DNA from: an uncultured Oscillospiraceae bacterium
GTDB lineage: Bacteria > Bacillota > Clostridia > Oscillospirales > Oscillospiraceae
Assembly (NCBI GenBank): GCA_944385395.1
Contig: CALWXA010000094.1
Location: 1-35,996, forward strand
Reading direction: 5' to 3'
DNA: 35,996 nucleotides
Both the position numbers and the translations under genes were made by a program. Each line of letters begins with the position of its first letter. Within the stretch, counting starts at the first letter, position 1. The notes beneath the pieces were generated by a model. The model made no database searches, had not been told where the DNA came from, and saw nothing but the letters and a program-made list of their open reading frames with translations. This document shows positions 17,454 to 26,362 of the stretch, piece by piece.

Positions 17454-17490
17454 AAGAAGAGCGCCTTACATAGGCGCTCTTCTTTGCTTT
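17454..17490 (+). terminator. Terminator of tex
   Basis: Perfect 13-base arms AAGAAGAGCGCCT/AGGCGCTCTTCTT, loop TACAT, then TTGCTTTT. From here to 17590 nothing else is recognised. Confidence 0.87.
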
Positions 17491-17590
17491 TGGACCTTTC
17501 CACTTTTTACCAACGTGCATAAAAACAAGGGTGAAGCGTGTGTATGCTGGATATAAATTCAACAAAAAAGAAAAATATGAATATTTATAC

Positions 17591-17618
17591 TTTACAAATT
17601 GAATATTCATGCTATAAT
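17591..17618 (+). promoter_or_regulatory. Promoter for the C69 peptidase
   Basis: TTTACA, 16-base spacer, TATAAT, 35 bases before the start codon, in an AT-rich stretch. Confidence 0.7.
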
Positions 17619-17652
17619 GAATCCATCACATCAAAGGAATGGAGACGATCCC

Positions 17653-19380
17653 ATGAAAATCACGAAGAAACTGTTGTACGTCACACTGGCATTGGTGCTG
17701 GCGCTGTCCAGCATCTCCTCGGCCTTCGCCTGCACCGGACTGTATGTGGGCAGCGAGGTCAGCGCCAACGGCAGTACTTACATGGGACGATCTGAAGATT
17801 ACGGTGACCTGTACGGCAAGGTGTTCGGCGTAGAGCCCGCCAAGGACTGGGAAGAAGGGGCCATGTATACCGATGATGGCGGCTTTTCTATGCCCTATCC
17901 CAGCCACACCTATGCTTATACGTACGTGAGAGACTCCGTCAACTACGGTGAGGCAGTGACCGCCCCCGATGGAACCACCAGCATCGCCTATGCCGAGATC
18001 GGCCAGAACGAGAAGGGCGTGTCCGTCACCGCTACGGTTACCACCTACTGCAATGCGAATGTCTGGGCCACCGATCCCCTGGTGCCCACCGGCATCTGCG
18101 AGATCTCCGTTACCAGCATCCTGCTGGGCGGCGCCGCCACCGCCAAGGAAGCGGTGGACCTGCTGGCGGATGTCATCGATACCTATGGCGCCGGGGAGTG
18201 CAATTCCCTGATGATCAGCGACAGCAGCGAGACCTGGTACTTTGAGATCGTATCCGGCCACCAGTATGCCGCCATCAAGATGCCTGCCGATAAGGTGTCT
18301 GCCCAGCCCAACATCATGCTGCTGGGTGTCATCGATGTCACCGATACCGAGAATGTGGTGGTTTCTGAAAACCTGGTGAAGCTGGCGGAAGACAACGGCT
18401 TCCTGGTCACCGATGAAAACGGCAACATCAATGTGTCCAAGACCTATGGCGGTGTTTCCTCCGTCAGCAGCAGATACTGGCAGGGTGTGAACTATGTCAA
18501 TGAGGAGCTGGCTGCCAGCCTGACGGCAGAGGACGTAACGCTGCTCTTTGACTCCACCAAGAAGCTCACCACTCTGGATGTGCTGCAGTGGCTGGCTTAC
18601 CGGGGCGAAGGCAGTGCCATGGATTCCAATGCCAATCCCGGCATCGGCGCCATCGGCAACAACAGACAGACCGAGTGCCATGTAGTGGAGATCAGACCCA
18701 ATATGCCCGCCCAGCTGGCCACCATCCAGTGGCAGGCCATGGCTGACGCTGAGTTCTCCATCTATGTTCCCTACTACACCGCCCTCATCACTGAGGTGCA
18801 CGACGGTTATGACAGCGAGGTCATTCCTGCTGAGGGAACTGCCGCCGATTCCATCAACTACAACTTCCAACTCATCAATAACCTCTGCTACAATAACCGG
18901 GCGGATTATCCCAACCTGATCACTGCGGTGAAGGAATACTTTGAGGAGTATCAGCAGAGCCTCATCGACCAGCAGGCTCAGATCGACCAGCTGATGCTGG
19001 AGGTCTATGCCTACGATCCCGACCTGGCTGCCCAGAAGGCTACGGATCTGGGCAAGGATCTGGCTGGCCAGGTGCTGGAGATGAGCACCTCCGTCCTCGC
19101 TGAGATCCAGGCTTACCTGGCTGCCGGCGATGCTTCTGCCACCCTGACCCTGACGGCTGCTGCCAACGATGTGCTGCCGGTCTACAGCTTTGACAACATC
19201 GGCGGTACCGGCCTGCCGGCCCCCGAGGTGGACGACACCACCGACGATGAGAATGACGATGAGAATGAGTCCCTGGGCTCTCCCAACACCGGCGACGCCT
19301 TCCAGCCCCTGCTGCTGGGCACGGTAGCCCTGGTGTCCCTGGGCGGCGTGGTGTTCCTTACCAAGAAAAAGCATGCCTGA
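17653..19380 (+). CDS. Secreted C69-family dipeptidase with sortase-type tail
   Basis: A 575-residue exported N-terminal-nucleophile hydrolase (PepD-like). The signal peptide ends ...SAFA and the next residue is Cys27, beginning the CTGLYVG motif in which that cysteine is the C69 nucleophile. The downstream TYMGRSEDYG is the conserved substrate-pocket segment. After the catalytic region come a helical stretch (about 440-520), an acidic linker (DDTTDDENDDENES) and a cell-wall signal: SPNTGD, hydrophobic span, KKKHA. So it is probably sortase-anchored, or at least membrane-retained. GGAG lies before the ATG at 17653; an 18-codon upstream extension overlaps the promoter. It likely degrades dipeptides at the surface. 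Confidence 0.93.
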   Translation: MKITKKLLYVTLALVLALSSISSAFACTGLYVGSEVSANGSTYMGRSEDYGDLYGKVFGVEPAKDWEEGAMYTDDGGFSMPYPSHTYAYTYVRDSVNYGEAVTAPDGTTSIAYAEIGQNEKGVSVTATVTTYCNANVWATDPLVPTGICEISVTSILLGGAATAKEAVDLLADVIDTYGAGECNSLMISDSSETWYFEIVSGHQYAAIKMPADKVSAQPNIMLLGVIDVTDTENVVVSENLVKLAEDNGFLVTDENGNINVSKTYGGVSSVSSRYWQGVNYVNEELAASLTAEDVTLLFDSTKKLTTLDVLQWLAYRGEGSAMDSNANPGIGAIGNNRQTECHVVEIRPNMPAQLATIQWQAMADAEFSIYVPYYTALITEVHDGYDSEVIPAEGTAADSINYNFQLINNLCYNNRADYPNLITAVKEYFEEYQQSLIDQQAQIDQLMLEVYAYDPDLAAQKATDLGKDLAGQVLEMSTSVLAEIQAYLAAGDASATLTLTAAANDVLPVYSFDNIGGTGLPAPEVDDTTDDENDDENESLGSPNTGDAFQPLLLGTVALVSLGGVVFLTKKKHA

Positions 19381-19393
19381 GCCTTTCCTGTAT

Positions 19394-19432
19394 AAAAAAG
19401 AGAACTGCCCCAGCGGGGCAGTTCTCTTTTTT
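19394..19432. terminator. Shared terminator of the C69 gene and spoIIID
   Basis: A-run, GAGAACTGCCCC, loop AGC, exact complement, T-run. A U-tract is present in both directions. Confidence 0.94.
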
Positions 19433-19668
19433 CAGTTGCCCCGGTATTTCCGCCGGGTGGCCATGCCGCCCCGGATATGCCGCTGGGCCTTGTTTTCATC
19501 CAGGATCTCCTTGACCTGCAGATACAGGCTGCGGTTGAAATGCGGCAGCCGCTCGGAGATGTCCTTATGTACGGTGGATTTGCTGATGCCGAACTTCTTG
19601 GCGGCGCTGCGCACGGTGGTGCGGTTTTCAATGATGTAAAGGGCCAGCTCACAGGCCCGTTCTTCCAT
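19432..19668 (-). CDS. spoIIID: Sporulation transcription regulator SpoIIID
   Basis: A 78-residue DNA-binding protein that adjusts mother-cell gene expression during the sigma-E stage of endospore formation. The diagnostic segment is NRTTVRSAAKKFGISKSTVHKDISERL (HTH, about 16-41; quoted in parts as TTVRSAAKKFGISKSTVHKD), followed by the basic C-terminus RHIRGGMATRRKYRGN. These match the family closely. The start follows AAGGGG. Its presence implies a spore-forming organism. A sigma-E-like promoter lies about 45 bases upstream. Confidence 0.96.
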   Translation of the reverse strand: MEERACELALYIIENRTTVRSAAKKFGISKSTVHKDISERLPHFNRSLYLQVKEILDENKAQRHIRGGMATRRKYRGN

Positions 19669-19713
19669 GTTCCCCTTCAGATGGCAACACTCCCCTATCG
19701 GTTCTCATTGCTG

Positions 19714-19742
19714 AATATATGCCGGGGAGCGGGATGTTATGA
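19714..19742 (-). promoter_or_regulatory. Sigma-E-like promoter for spoIIID
   Basis: Minus strand TCATAAC, 14-base spacer, CATATATT, compared with the sigma-E pattern of an ATA-containing -35 and CATACANT at -10. In Bacillus spoIIID is sigma-E dependent. Assigned by eye. Confidence 0.45.
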
Positions 19743-19778
19743 ACAAACAACTTCTTGGTAAAACTTCTGTAAAGTCCG

Positions 19779-19807
19779 TTGACATCTGCCGCCAAACAAC
19801 ATAGGCT
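19779..19807 (+). promoter_or_regulatory. Candidate promoter for ppx-ppk1
   Basis: Perfect TTGACA, 17-base spacer, TAGGCT (weak -10). A leader hairpin CCCCAC-CTT-GTGGGG (19816-19830) follows, without a U-tract, 30 bases before the ppx start. Confidence 0.4.
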
Positions 19808-19859
19808 GTACAATGCCCCACCTTGTGGGGGGATCAGACCAACGAAAGAGGTGCCCAAT

Positions 19860-20768
19860 ATGAAATGCGGGATCGTGGATTTGGGATCCAATACCATTCG
19901 CCTGTCCATTTATCAATGGGAAGGGCGTCAATTCAAGATTTTGATGAATAAAAAGGAAATGGCCGGCCTGGCGGGTTATATACAGGACGGCGTTCTGACG
20001 GATAAGGGAATCGAAGTGGCCTGCCAGATCCTGGCGGCGTTCCGGCACCTGCTGGAAAATCTGGAGATCCGGCAGATGCATGTCTTTGCCACCGCCTCGC
20101 TGCGGAACATCGTCAATACCCAGGAGGCGTTGGACGCCATCTTTTCAGCCACCGGGCTGCAGGTACAGGTGCTTTCCGGCAGCCAGGAGGCGGAGCTTTC
20201 TTTCCTGGGGGCCACGGTGGGGGGCGGCGCACCGGCGGCAGGCCTGCTGGTGGATATCGGCGGCGGTTCCACGGAGCTGGTGGCCTATGACAACGGTAGC
20301 ATTACCTCCGGGTGCAGCCTGCCGGTGGGTTCACTGTCCCTGTACTCCCGGTATGTCACCGGCCTGTTCCCTACCAAGGAACAGCGCCACGCCATCCGCC
20401 GCCAGGTAGAGCAGCAGCTGGAGAGCGCCAAGACGGCGGGGCTGTGCTGCGCCCATCTGACGGGTGTGGGCGGTACCATCCGTGCTGCCGCCAAGCTGTG
20501 CCGTGCCCGGACGGGCGGGGAGCAGGGCATGGAGTTTGAGGCGGCCCAGCTGCGCAGACTGTACCGGGAGCTGAAAAAGGGAGATCAGGATACCCTGCGT
20601 CAGATCCTCCGGGTGGTGCCGGAGCGTGTGCATACCATCCTGCCGGGACTGATGATTCTCAACAGTGTCCTCAAGAGCTATCAGGTGGAACGTGTCACCG
20701 TCAGCACCTGCGGTGTCCGGGAGGGCTATCTGCTGCGGCATGTCATGGAGGTGGAGCAGGATGCATGA
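19860..20768 (+). CDS. Ppx/GppA phosphatase family protein
   Basis: A 302-residue protein of the ASKHA fold; members remove terminal phosphate from polyphosphate or convert pppGpp to ppGpp. GIVDLGSNTIRLSIY (4-18) is the phosphate-1 motif, ATASLRN (about 78-84) and LVDIGGGSTEL (about 127-137) the next two. At about 300 residues it is the short form lacking the C-terminal HD domain. The start at 19860 has AAAGAGGTG upstream and begins the domain. Its last eight bases overlap the ppk1 start, so the pair is translationally coupled; this favours exopolyphosphatase over a pure alarmone role. Confidence 0.92.
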   Translation: MKCGIVDLGSNTIRLSIYQWEGRQFKILMNKKEMAGLAGYIQDGVLTDKGIEVACQILAAFRHLLENLEIRQMHVFATASLRNIVNTQEALDAIFSATGLQVQVLSGSQEAELSFLGATVGGGAPAAGLLVDIGGGSTELVAYDNGSITSGCSLPVGSLSLYSRYVTGLFPTKEQRHAIRRQVEQQLESAKTAGLCCAHLTGVGGTIRAAAKLCRARTGGEQGMEFEAAQLRRLYRELKKGDQDTLRQILRVVPERVHTILPGLMILNSVLKSYQVERVTVSTCGVREGYLLRHVMEVEQDA

Positions 20769-22911
20769 TCCCATTGACACCCGGTACACCCAGGAGCGGG
20801 AACTCTCCTGGCTGCAGTTTGACCAGCGGGTGCTGGAGGAGGCACGGGATGAAAATGTCCCGCTCTTTGAGCGTTTGAAATTTGCCTCTATTTTCACCAG
20901 CAATCTGGACGAATTTTTTATGATCCGGGTGGGCTCCATCCATGACCTGGCTCTGGCCCGGGAGAACCATGTGGATTCCAAAAGCGGACTGACGCCGGCC
21001 CAGCAGCTGCAGGCCATCTGCCGGATGATGCCGGGGCTGTATAAGCAGCGGGACAAAACCGTTGCCCAGTTGGAAACGCGGCTGCGGGCCTGCAATATCT
21101 GTTCGCTGACGCCGGATGAGCTGGACGGCAAGGAGAAAAAGCAGGCGGAGCATTGGTTCCGGGACTATGTCTGCCCGGTACTCTCCCCCATGGTGGTGGA
21201 CGGCCACCATCCCTTCCCCCATCTCCCCAGCAAGAGCCTGAACATTGTGCTCATCCTTCGCCGGGAAGGGGAGAAGCGGCTGGGCATCATCCCCATTCCC
21301 AAGAGCCTGCCGCTGTTTTACCAGCTGCCGGAACGGGGCCTGCGGTATCTGCTGACGGAACAGGTGGTTCTGGCCTGGGCGGACGCCCTGTTCGGTTCGT
21401 ATCAGGTGGAGGAGAAATACGTGATGTCCGTCACCAGAAACGCTGATATCAGCCCCGAGGACGAGGACTACGAGGAGATGGAGGACTTCCGCACCCATAT
21501 GCAGAAGGTGCTGAAAAAGCGTGCCCGGCTGGCACCGGTGCGCCTGGAAATTCAGGGCCGACCCAGCCCGGCACTGGTGGAGCATCTGTGCCGGCAGCTG
21601 AACCTGCCTCAGGAGCACGTGTTCTGCTGCAAGGCGCCCCTGGCCATGGGTTATGTTTTTGCCCTGGAGAGCAAACTGCCTCCGGAAAGCGCCGGAGCGC
21701 TGTGCTATCCGCCCTTCCAGCCCCAGTGGCCTGCCGCCCTCCATCAGGGTGAGAAGCTGATCCCCCAGATCCTGAAGAAGGATGTTCTGCTCTTCTATCC
21801 CTACCACGCCATGACGCCGTTTTTGCATCTCATCCGGGAGGCGGCCAACGATCCGGCGGTGCTGGCCATTAAGATCACCATTTACCGCCTGGCTTCTACC
21901 GCCAAACTGGTGGAATATCTGGCTGCTGCAGCGGAAAACGGCAAGGATGTCACCGTCCTTATGGAGCTGCGTGCCCGGTTTGATGAGCAGAACAACATCG
22001 CCTGGGCCCAGCGTCTGGAAGAGGCCGGCTGCACGGTGCTCTACGGCTTTGAGCATTATAAGGTACACTCCAAGATCTGCCTCATCACCCGGCGGGATAA
22101 AGGCCGCATCCAGTACATCACCCAGATCGGCACCGGAAATTATAACGAAAAGACCGCCCGGATGTATACGGATCTGTGTCTCATGACTGCCAGTCAGACC
22201 CTGGGCCGTGACGCTGCATCCTTTTTCCAGAATATGTCCGTTTCCAACCTCCACGGAACCTATCAGCATCTGCTGGTAGCGCCCTATGGCCTCAAACCCG
22301 GGCTGCTGGAGCTGATGGACGGCGAAATAGAAAAAGCCCGGGCAGGCAAGCCCTGCGGCATCTTCATCAAGGTCAACTCCGTGACGGACCGGGAGCTGAT
22401 CGACAAGCTGGCCCAGGCCAGTCAGGCCGGAGTCCCGGTGACCATGAACGTCCGGGGCATCTGCTGCCTGCGCCCCGGTGTTCCCGGGCTGACGGACCGC
22501 ATCCGGGTGTTTTCCATTGTGGGCCGGTTCCTGGAACATTCCCGGATCTATGCCTTCGGTACCGGGGAGGAGACCCGGGTGTACATCGGTTCGGCGGATC
22601 TGATGACCCGCAATACCCAGCGCCGGGTGGAGATCGCCTGTCCGGTACTGGATGCCGCCGTGACCCGCCAGATCCTGCAGTATGTGGCGCTGTTCTGCCG
22701 GGACACGGTAAAAGCCCGTGACCTGCAGGCCGACGGCTCCTATGTGCTGCCCCCTGCCGGAGAGGGGGACGCTGTGGACGCCCAGGCGGCGCTGATGATC
22801 CAGGCCGTCCGGCTGAGCGATTCTGTTGCCGTTTCCGGTTCCTCAAAATCCAAAAAGCAGAAAAAATCTTCCCTCTGGCAGAAACTTTTCCGTCTGCCCT
22901 CCCGTCAATAA
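20761..22911 (+). CDS. ppk1: Polyphosphate kinase
   Basis: A 716-residue enzyme that reversibly transfers the gamma-phosphate of ATP to polyphosphate. The N-terminal domain shows RELSWLQFDQRVLEEA and TSNLDEFFMIRVGSI. The autophosphorylated histidine is H436 in HYKVHSKIC, and the second essential histidine is H593 in GRFLEHSRIYAFG. The C-terminal segment IGSADLMTRNTQRRVEIACP is typical. The start ATG lies inside the ppx stop region with GGAG seven bases upstream. A Lys/Ser-rich tail (KSKKQKKSSLWQK) extends beyond the usual end. Synthesis and breakdown genes in one operon suggest a polyphosphate energy or stress store. Confidence 0.97.
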   Translation: MHDPIDTRYTQERELSWLQFDQRVLEEARDENVPLFERLKFASIFTSNLDEFFMIRVGSIHDLALARENHVDSKSGLTPAQQLQAICRMMPGLYKQRDKTVAQLETRLRACNICSLTPDELDGKEKKQAEHWFRDYVCPVLSPMVVDGHHPFPHLPSKSLNIVLILRREGEKRLGIIPIPKSLPLFYQLPERGLRYLLTEQVVLAWADALFGSYQVEEKYVMSVTRNADISPEDEDYEEMEDFRTHMQKVLKKRARLAPVRLEIQGRPSPALVEHLCRQLNLPQEHVFCCKAPLAMGYVFALESKLPPESAGALCYPPFQPQWPAALHQGEKLIPQILKKDVLLFYPYHAMTPFLHLIREAANDPAVLAIKITIYRLASTAKLVEYLAAAAENGKDVTVLMELRARFDEQNNIAWAQRLEEAGCTVLYGFEHYKVHSKICLITRRDKGRIQYITQIGTGNYNEKTARMYTDLCLMTASQTLGRDAASFFQNMSVSNLHGTYQHLLVAPYGLKPGLLELMDGEIEKARAGKPCGIFIKVNSVTDRELIDKLAQASQAGVPVTMNVRGICCLRPGVPGLTDRIRVFSIVGRFLEHSRIYAFGTGEETRVYIGSADLMTRNTQRRVEIACPVLDAAVTRQILQYVALFCRDTVKARDLQADGSYVLPPAGEGDAVDAQAALMIQAVRLSDSVAVSGSSKSKKQKKSSLWQKLFRLPSRQ

Positions 22912-22919
22912 TCCGCCCA

Positions 22920-22951
22920 CCGGCCGCTGCTCCAAGGCAGCGGCCGGTTTT
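22920..22951 (+). terminator. Terminator of ppx-ppk1
   Basis: Perfect 11-base arms CCGGCCGCTGC/GCAGCGGCCGG, loop TCCAAG, then TTTT, nine bases after the ppk1 stop. Confidence 0.92.
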
Positions 22952-23025
22952 GCTGTGCCCGGAAAAGACCGCATTTCTGGTAAAAATACACAAAGTGAGA
23001 CAAGAGAAATCTAAAGAACTGTGAA

Positions 23026-23064
23026 TTGACCCCAACAAAGGGCTATGCTACCATATTAATTAAT
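23026..23064 (+). promoter_or_regulatory. Promoter and AT-rich palindrome before the ROK cassette
   Basis: TTGACC, 17-base spacer, TACCAT (23049-23054). The perfect palindrome ATTAATTAAT (23055-23064) follows at once, and a further ATTAAT lies about 20 bases on. The AT-rich block at the start point is a plausible operator for the encoded ROK regulator. Confidence 0.6.
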
Positions 23065-23112
23065 AAAGTTAAGAAATTAATCGTGGAACGAGCAGGAAGG
23101 TGGTGGCGCTGC

Positions 23113-24192
23113 ATGATGGTGGTGGGAAAGCCGCATCTGATGAAAAAATGCAACAGCGATATCATCTACAGCATGATCCGGGAACGGGGACCTATCTCCA
23201 AGCCCGCCCTGGCCACGGCCACCAAGCTGAGCCTGCCTACGGTGAACCGGCTGGTGGACGAGCTGGTGGAGCAGGGAATGGTCCGGGAAAACGGATCCCA
23301 GGGCACCGGTGCCGTAGGACGCCGGGCCAGAATGTATGTATCCAATGACGACGCCGGGTGCGTGATTTCCTTTTTCCATACAGGTCAGGGCTGGCTGGGG
23401 GGCGTGTGCAACCTGGCGGGGCAGTTTCGGAAGACCCGGCATTTTGCCATCACGGACCGCAGCCGCAGCGGGATGCTCTCGCAGCTGCAGGATGCTTACA
23501 GCCAGCTGTCCGGAGACTGCGGCGAGCAGGTGCTGGGCGTGGGTATGGGTATCCCCGGCGTGGTGCACGGCGGCACAGTCAGCAGCATCCCCCAGATTCC
23601 CTGCTGGGAAGGGGTACAGCTGCAGCAGGAGCTGCAGGAGTGCTTCGGCGTGCCGGTGTTTATCGAAAATGATGTGAAGCTGCTCACAGCCGGGTATTAC
23701 GCCCGGGAGTGTCCCAAATCCTGTGAGGACCTGCTGTTTCTGGTGGTGGGTCACGGCCTTGGCTCGGGTATGATCATCAACCGCAAGCTCTACAAAGGAG
23801 CGGGCTGCTTTGCCGGCGAATGCGGCTATATGATTCTGGACGGCCAGCGCTCCGGCACGGGAACGCCGGTGCTGGAGCAGCATCTGGCAGAGTTGGCCCG
23901 TCAGGTGGAAGCAGGGGACGGCGCTGCCCAGGCAGCGTATCTCCGGATCATTGCCCAGATCCTGGCCAATTTCATCACCGTCATCGATCCCCAGCGCATC
24001 GCACTGCAGGGAGTGGGCATCCGGGAAGAAACGGTGGCGGAGATCCGCCGGGAGCTGGAGCAGTATCTGCCCTGCGCCCTGCCTCCCATCATCCCGGTGG
24101 ATGACCGGGAACTGGGGCTGTATGGCGCCTACCGGCTGTGCGTTTCCAATACCACCACCCATATGCGTGTGGTGGAACAGCGGGGCATCTGA
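23113..24192 (+). CDS. ROK-family transcriptional regulator
   Basis: A 359-residue NagC/XylR-type regulator, probably a repressor released by a sugar or sugar phosphate. An N-terminal winged HTH (about 10-60; ERGPISKPALATATKLSLPT) precedes a ROK sugar-kinase-like domain (VGMGIPGVVHGG, GHGLGSGMI, GAGCFAGECGYM). The usual ROK zinc motif CxCGxxGC is missing: the segment after GECGYM reads ILDGQRSGTGTPVLEQH. The classic GE-x-GH signature has tyrosine instead of histidine, consistent with a non-catalytic ligand sensor. The start at 23113 is chosen from the purine-rich AGGAAGGTGG upstream; an open extension runs to 23026 inside the promoter. First gene of the cassette. Confidence 0.9.
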   Translation: MMVVGKPHLMKKCNSDIIYSMIRERGPISKPALATATKLSLPTVNRLVDELVEQGMVRENGSQGTGAVGRRARMYVSNDDAGCVISFFHTGQGWLGGVCNLAGQFRKTRHFAITDRSRSGMLSQLQDAYSQLSGDCGEQVLGVGMGIPGVVHGGTVSSIPQIPCWEGVQLQQELQECFGVPVFIENDVKLLTAGYYARECPKSCEDLLFLVVGHGLGSGMIINRKLYKGAGCFAGECGYMILDGQRSGTGTPVLEQHLAELARQVEAGDGAAQAAYLRIIAQILANFITVIDPQRIALQGVGIREETVAEIRRELEQYLPCALPPIIPVDDRELGLYGAYRLCVSNTTTHMRVVEQRGI

Positions 24193-24223
24193 TGGCCCCC
24201 AATCCATGCAGGAGAAGGAAAGA

Positions 24224-25165
24224 ATGACACAAGAACATTATTTGCTGGCGGTGGACGGCGGCGGTACCAAAACGGAGTTTTGTGCCCGCTGCGTGGAGAC
24301 CGGCCGCCAGTTTTCCAAGCGCTATGGCAGCGCCAATTATAAATCCAGTTCCGAGGAAACGGCTTACCGCAGCATTGTAGAGGGCTTTGAGGATTTTATC
24401 CGCTGCAGCGGTATCAACCGTGACCACATTACCAGCGCCGTATTCGGCTTTGCCGGGTGCGATACCCGGGAAGATATGGACTTCTATTGCCGCACGGTAT
24501 CCCGGATCGGCCTGGACCCCCGGCGCATCCATGTGTACAACGATTCGGAGATGGTGCTCCAGGCAGTGGTGGACCAGGGTATCTGCGTGGTGGCAGGCAC
24601 CGGCGCCATCGCCATGGGCATCACGGACTGCGGACGCAAGGAGCGGGTAGGCGGCTGGGGTATTCCCCTGTCGGACGAGGGCTCCGGCTGGTGGATCGGT
24701 GCCCGGGTGCTGCAGCATTATCTGCGCTGGTGTGACGGACTGGAAGGGGAGGACCCCTTTTTCTGCCATATTACCCGCTGGCTGGGTACGGAGGGCCCTG
24801 CGTCCCCGGCGGAACGGGTGATCCGGCTGAGCAACCGGGAGATCGCCTCCCTGGCCCGGGACGTGCTGGGCGCTGCCGGACAGGACAATGTGCTGTGCGG
24901 CCGGATCGTGGACGAGTCGGCCCACTGGATCGGCGCACTGGTAACTGCCGCCTATGAAAAGATGGGCTTTTCCCCCAGCCAGGAGATCCCGGTGGTGACA
25001 TTGGGCAGCCTTTTCTGTGATGAGCGGTATGCCGCTCTGGTGCGCCGGGAGATCCGGCGGAGCGGATTGACCAATCTGCGCTACATTATGCCGGAAGGCA
25101 CCCCGGCCAGCTATGGACTCCGTCTGGCGGAGAAGCTGTGGCGGCGGGAAGCAACCAAGTGTTAA
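24224..25165 (+). CDS. BadF/BadG/BcrA-type kinase, probably of a sugar or amino sugar
   Basis: A 313-residue ASKHA-fold protein of the group that includes N-acetylglucosamine kinases. LLAVDGGGTKTEF (6-18) is the phosphate-1 loop, FGFAGCD (about 73-79) and VVAGTGAIAMG (about 121-131) are the adenosine and phosphate-2 motifs, and GGWGIPLSDEGSGWWIG (about 145-161) is the kinase-type substrate loop. It lacks the iron-sulfur cysteines of 2-hydroxyacyl-CoA dehydratase activators, so a small-molecule kinase is preferred. Start 24224 follows AGGAGAAGGAAAG; an in-frame ATG at 24206 overlaps that site. It follows the ROK gene by 31 bases. Confidence 0.88.
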   Translation: MTQEHYLLAVDGGGTKTEFCARCVETGRQFSKRYGSANYKSSSEETAYRSIVEGFEDFIRCSGINRDHITSAVFGFAGCDTREDMDFYCRTVSRIGLDPRRIHVYNDSEMVLQAVVDQGICVVAGTGAIAMGITDCGRKERVGGWGIPLSDEGSGWWIGARVLQHYLRWCDGLEGEDPFFCHITRWLGTEGPASPAERVIRLSNREIASLARDVLGAAGQDNVLCGRIVDESAHWIGALVTAAYEKMGFSPSQEIPVVTLGSLFCDERYAALVRREIRRSGLTNLRYIMPEGTPASYGLRLAEKLWRREATKC

Positions 25166-25212
25166 GCGGTCATAAGACCGGTTAATAGAAAAGAACAAAA
25201 TTGGAGGTACGT

Positions 25213-26346
25213 ATGAAAAAGAAGTTGATGAGTATTCTTGCACTGGCACTGACTGTGTGCATGCTGTGCGCCTGCGGCAGCAGCGGCGAGGGGGGCTTGG
25301 ATTCCGAAACTTTGCTGAGCACTGTCCCCAACTATGACAATCCTCAGGGCACCTTTGCCAAGGGGCCCAACGGTGAGGATGCCGTGGGTGCCGATACGGT
25401 GGAGCTGACCCAGGAGCAGTACGACCAGCTCAATAGCATGAACCTGAAGGCTGCCCTGCTGTGGGCCGGCGCCGGTGAGTGGTACAACGCCATGACCGAC
25501 GGCGCCAAGGCCGAGTTTGAGAAGATGGGCATTGAGATCGTGGCCACTTCCGACGCCGCCTTCGATCCGGCCACCCAGGCCACCCAGATCGAAACGGCTC
25601 TGGCTCTGGACCCCGATATCATCCTGTCCCTGCCGGTGGACCCTGAGTCCGGCACCGCTGCTTTCCGTCCCGCTGTGGAGCAGGGCGTGAAGATCGTGTT
25701 TGCCGATAACGGCGTCAACAACTTTGCGGCTGGTCAGGACTATGTCAGCATCGTTACCGGCGATCAGTACGGCATGGGCCGTGCCTGCGCCGACCTGATG
25801 AACGAGGCTCTGGGCGGCAGCGGCAAGATCGGTGTCATCTATTACGATGCCGACTACACCGTCACCAACAACCGTGACAATGAGTTTATCCGCACCATCC
25901 TCAACGAGTATCCCGACATCGAGATCGTGGCCATCCAGGGCTTTGCTGAGGAAAGCGCTACCGGCGATGTGGCTTCCGCCATGCTGGCTCAGAATCCGGA
26001 TCTGGACGGTATCTATGTGTCCTGGGACGTGGCTGCTGAGCCCGTGCTGGCAGAAGTGCGCAGCGCCGGCATGACGGATCTGAAGATCGTCACCATGGAC
26101 CTGGGCGGCAACAACGACCTGGATATGGCCCAGGGCGGCAACATCTACGGTAAGGTGGCCGATATGCCCTATCAGATCGGCGGCACCATGGCCAAGCTGG
26201 CAGCTCTGAGCATCCTGGAGCAGGAGTGCCCCTCCTATGTGGTCAGCGAAGTGGTCCGTATGACCCGCGACAACATGGTGGAGGCCTGGAACACCTCTTT
26301 GAACAAGGATCCCGATCAGCAGGTGATCGACGCTTTGAGCAAGTAA
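25213..26346 (+). CDS. Sugar-type ABC transporter substrate-binding lipoprotein
   Basis: A 377-residue membrane-anchored binding protein of the periplasmic-binding-protein 4 class (ribose/autoinducer-2 type). It has a type II signal with lipobox LCAC, anchoring cysteine C21. The first lobe follows NLKAALLWAGAGEWYNAMTDGAKAEFEKMGIEIVAT, with Q-x-xQIETAL (about 122-128) and DIILSLPVDP typical of the class; hinge and second lobe GKIGVIYYDADY and YVSWDVAAEPVLAEV follow. GGAGG is five bases before ATG. It sits 47 bases after the kinase gene; a small CGGTC-ATAA-GACCG hairpin is in between. The ligand is unknown; ribose-like or amino-sugar ligands are guesses. Confidence 0.93.
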   Translation: MKKKLMSILALALTVCMLCACGSSGEGGLDSETLLSTVPNYDNPQGTFAKGPNGEDAVGADTVELTQEQYDQLNSMNLKAALLWAGAGEWYNAMTDGAKAEFEKMGIEIVATSDAAFDPATQATQIETALALDPDIILSLPVDPESGTAAFRPAVEQGVKIVFADNGVNNFAAGQDYVSIVTGDQYGMGRACADLMNEALGGSGKIGVIYYDADYTVTNNRDNEFIRTILNEYPDIEIVAIQGFAEESATGDVASAMLAQNPDLDGIYVSWDVAAEPVLAEVRSAGMTDLKIVTMDLGGNNDLDMAQGGNIYGKVADMPYQIGGTMAKLAALSILEQECPSYVVSEVVRMTRDNMVEAWNTSLNKDPDQQVIDALSK

Positions 26347-26362
26347 ACTGACAAAGGGAGCA

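Noticed and set aside
17626-19374. A 582-codon open frame on minus opposite the C69 peptidase
   Set aside because: Antisense shadow with repetitive Gly/Gln/Ile composition; the plus frame has signal peptide, nucleophile and anchor.
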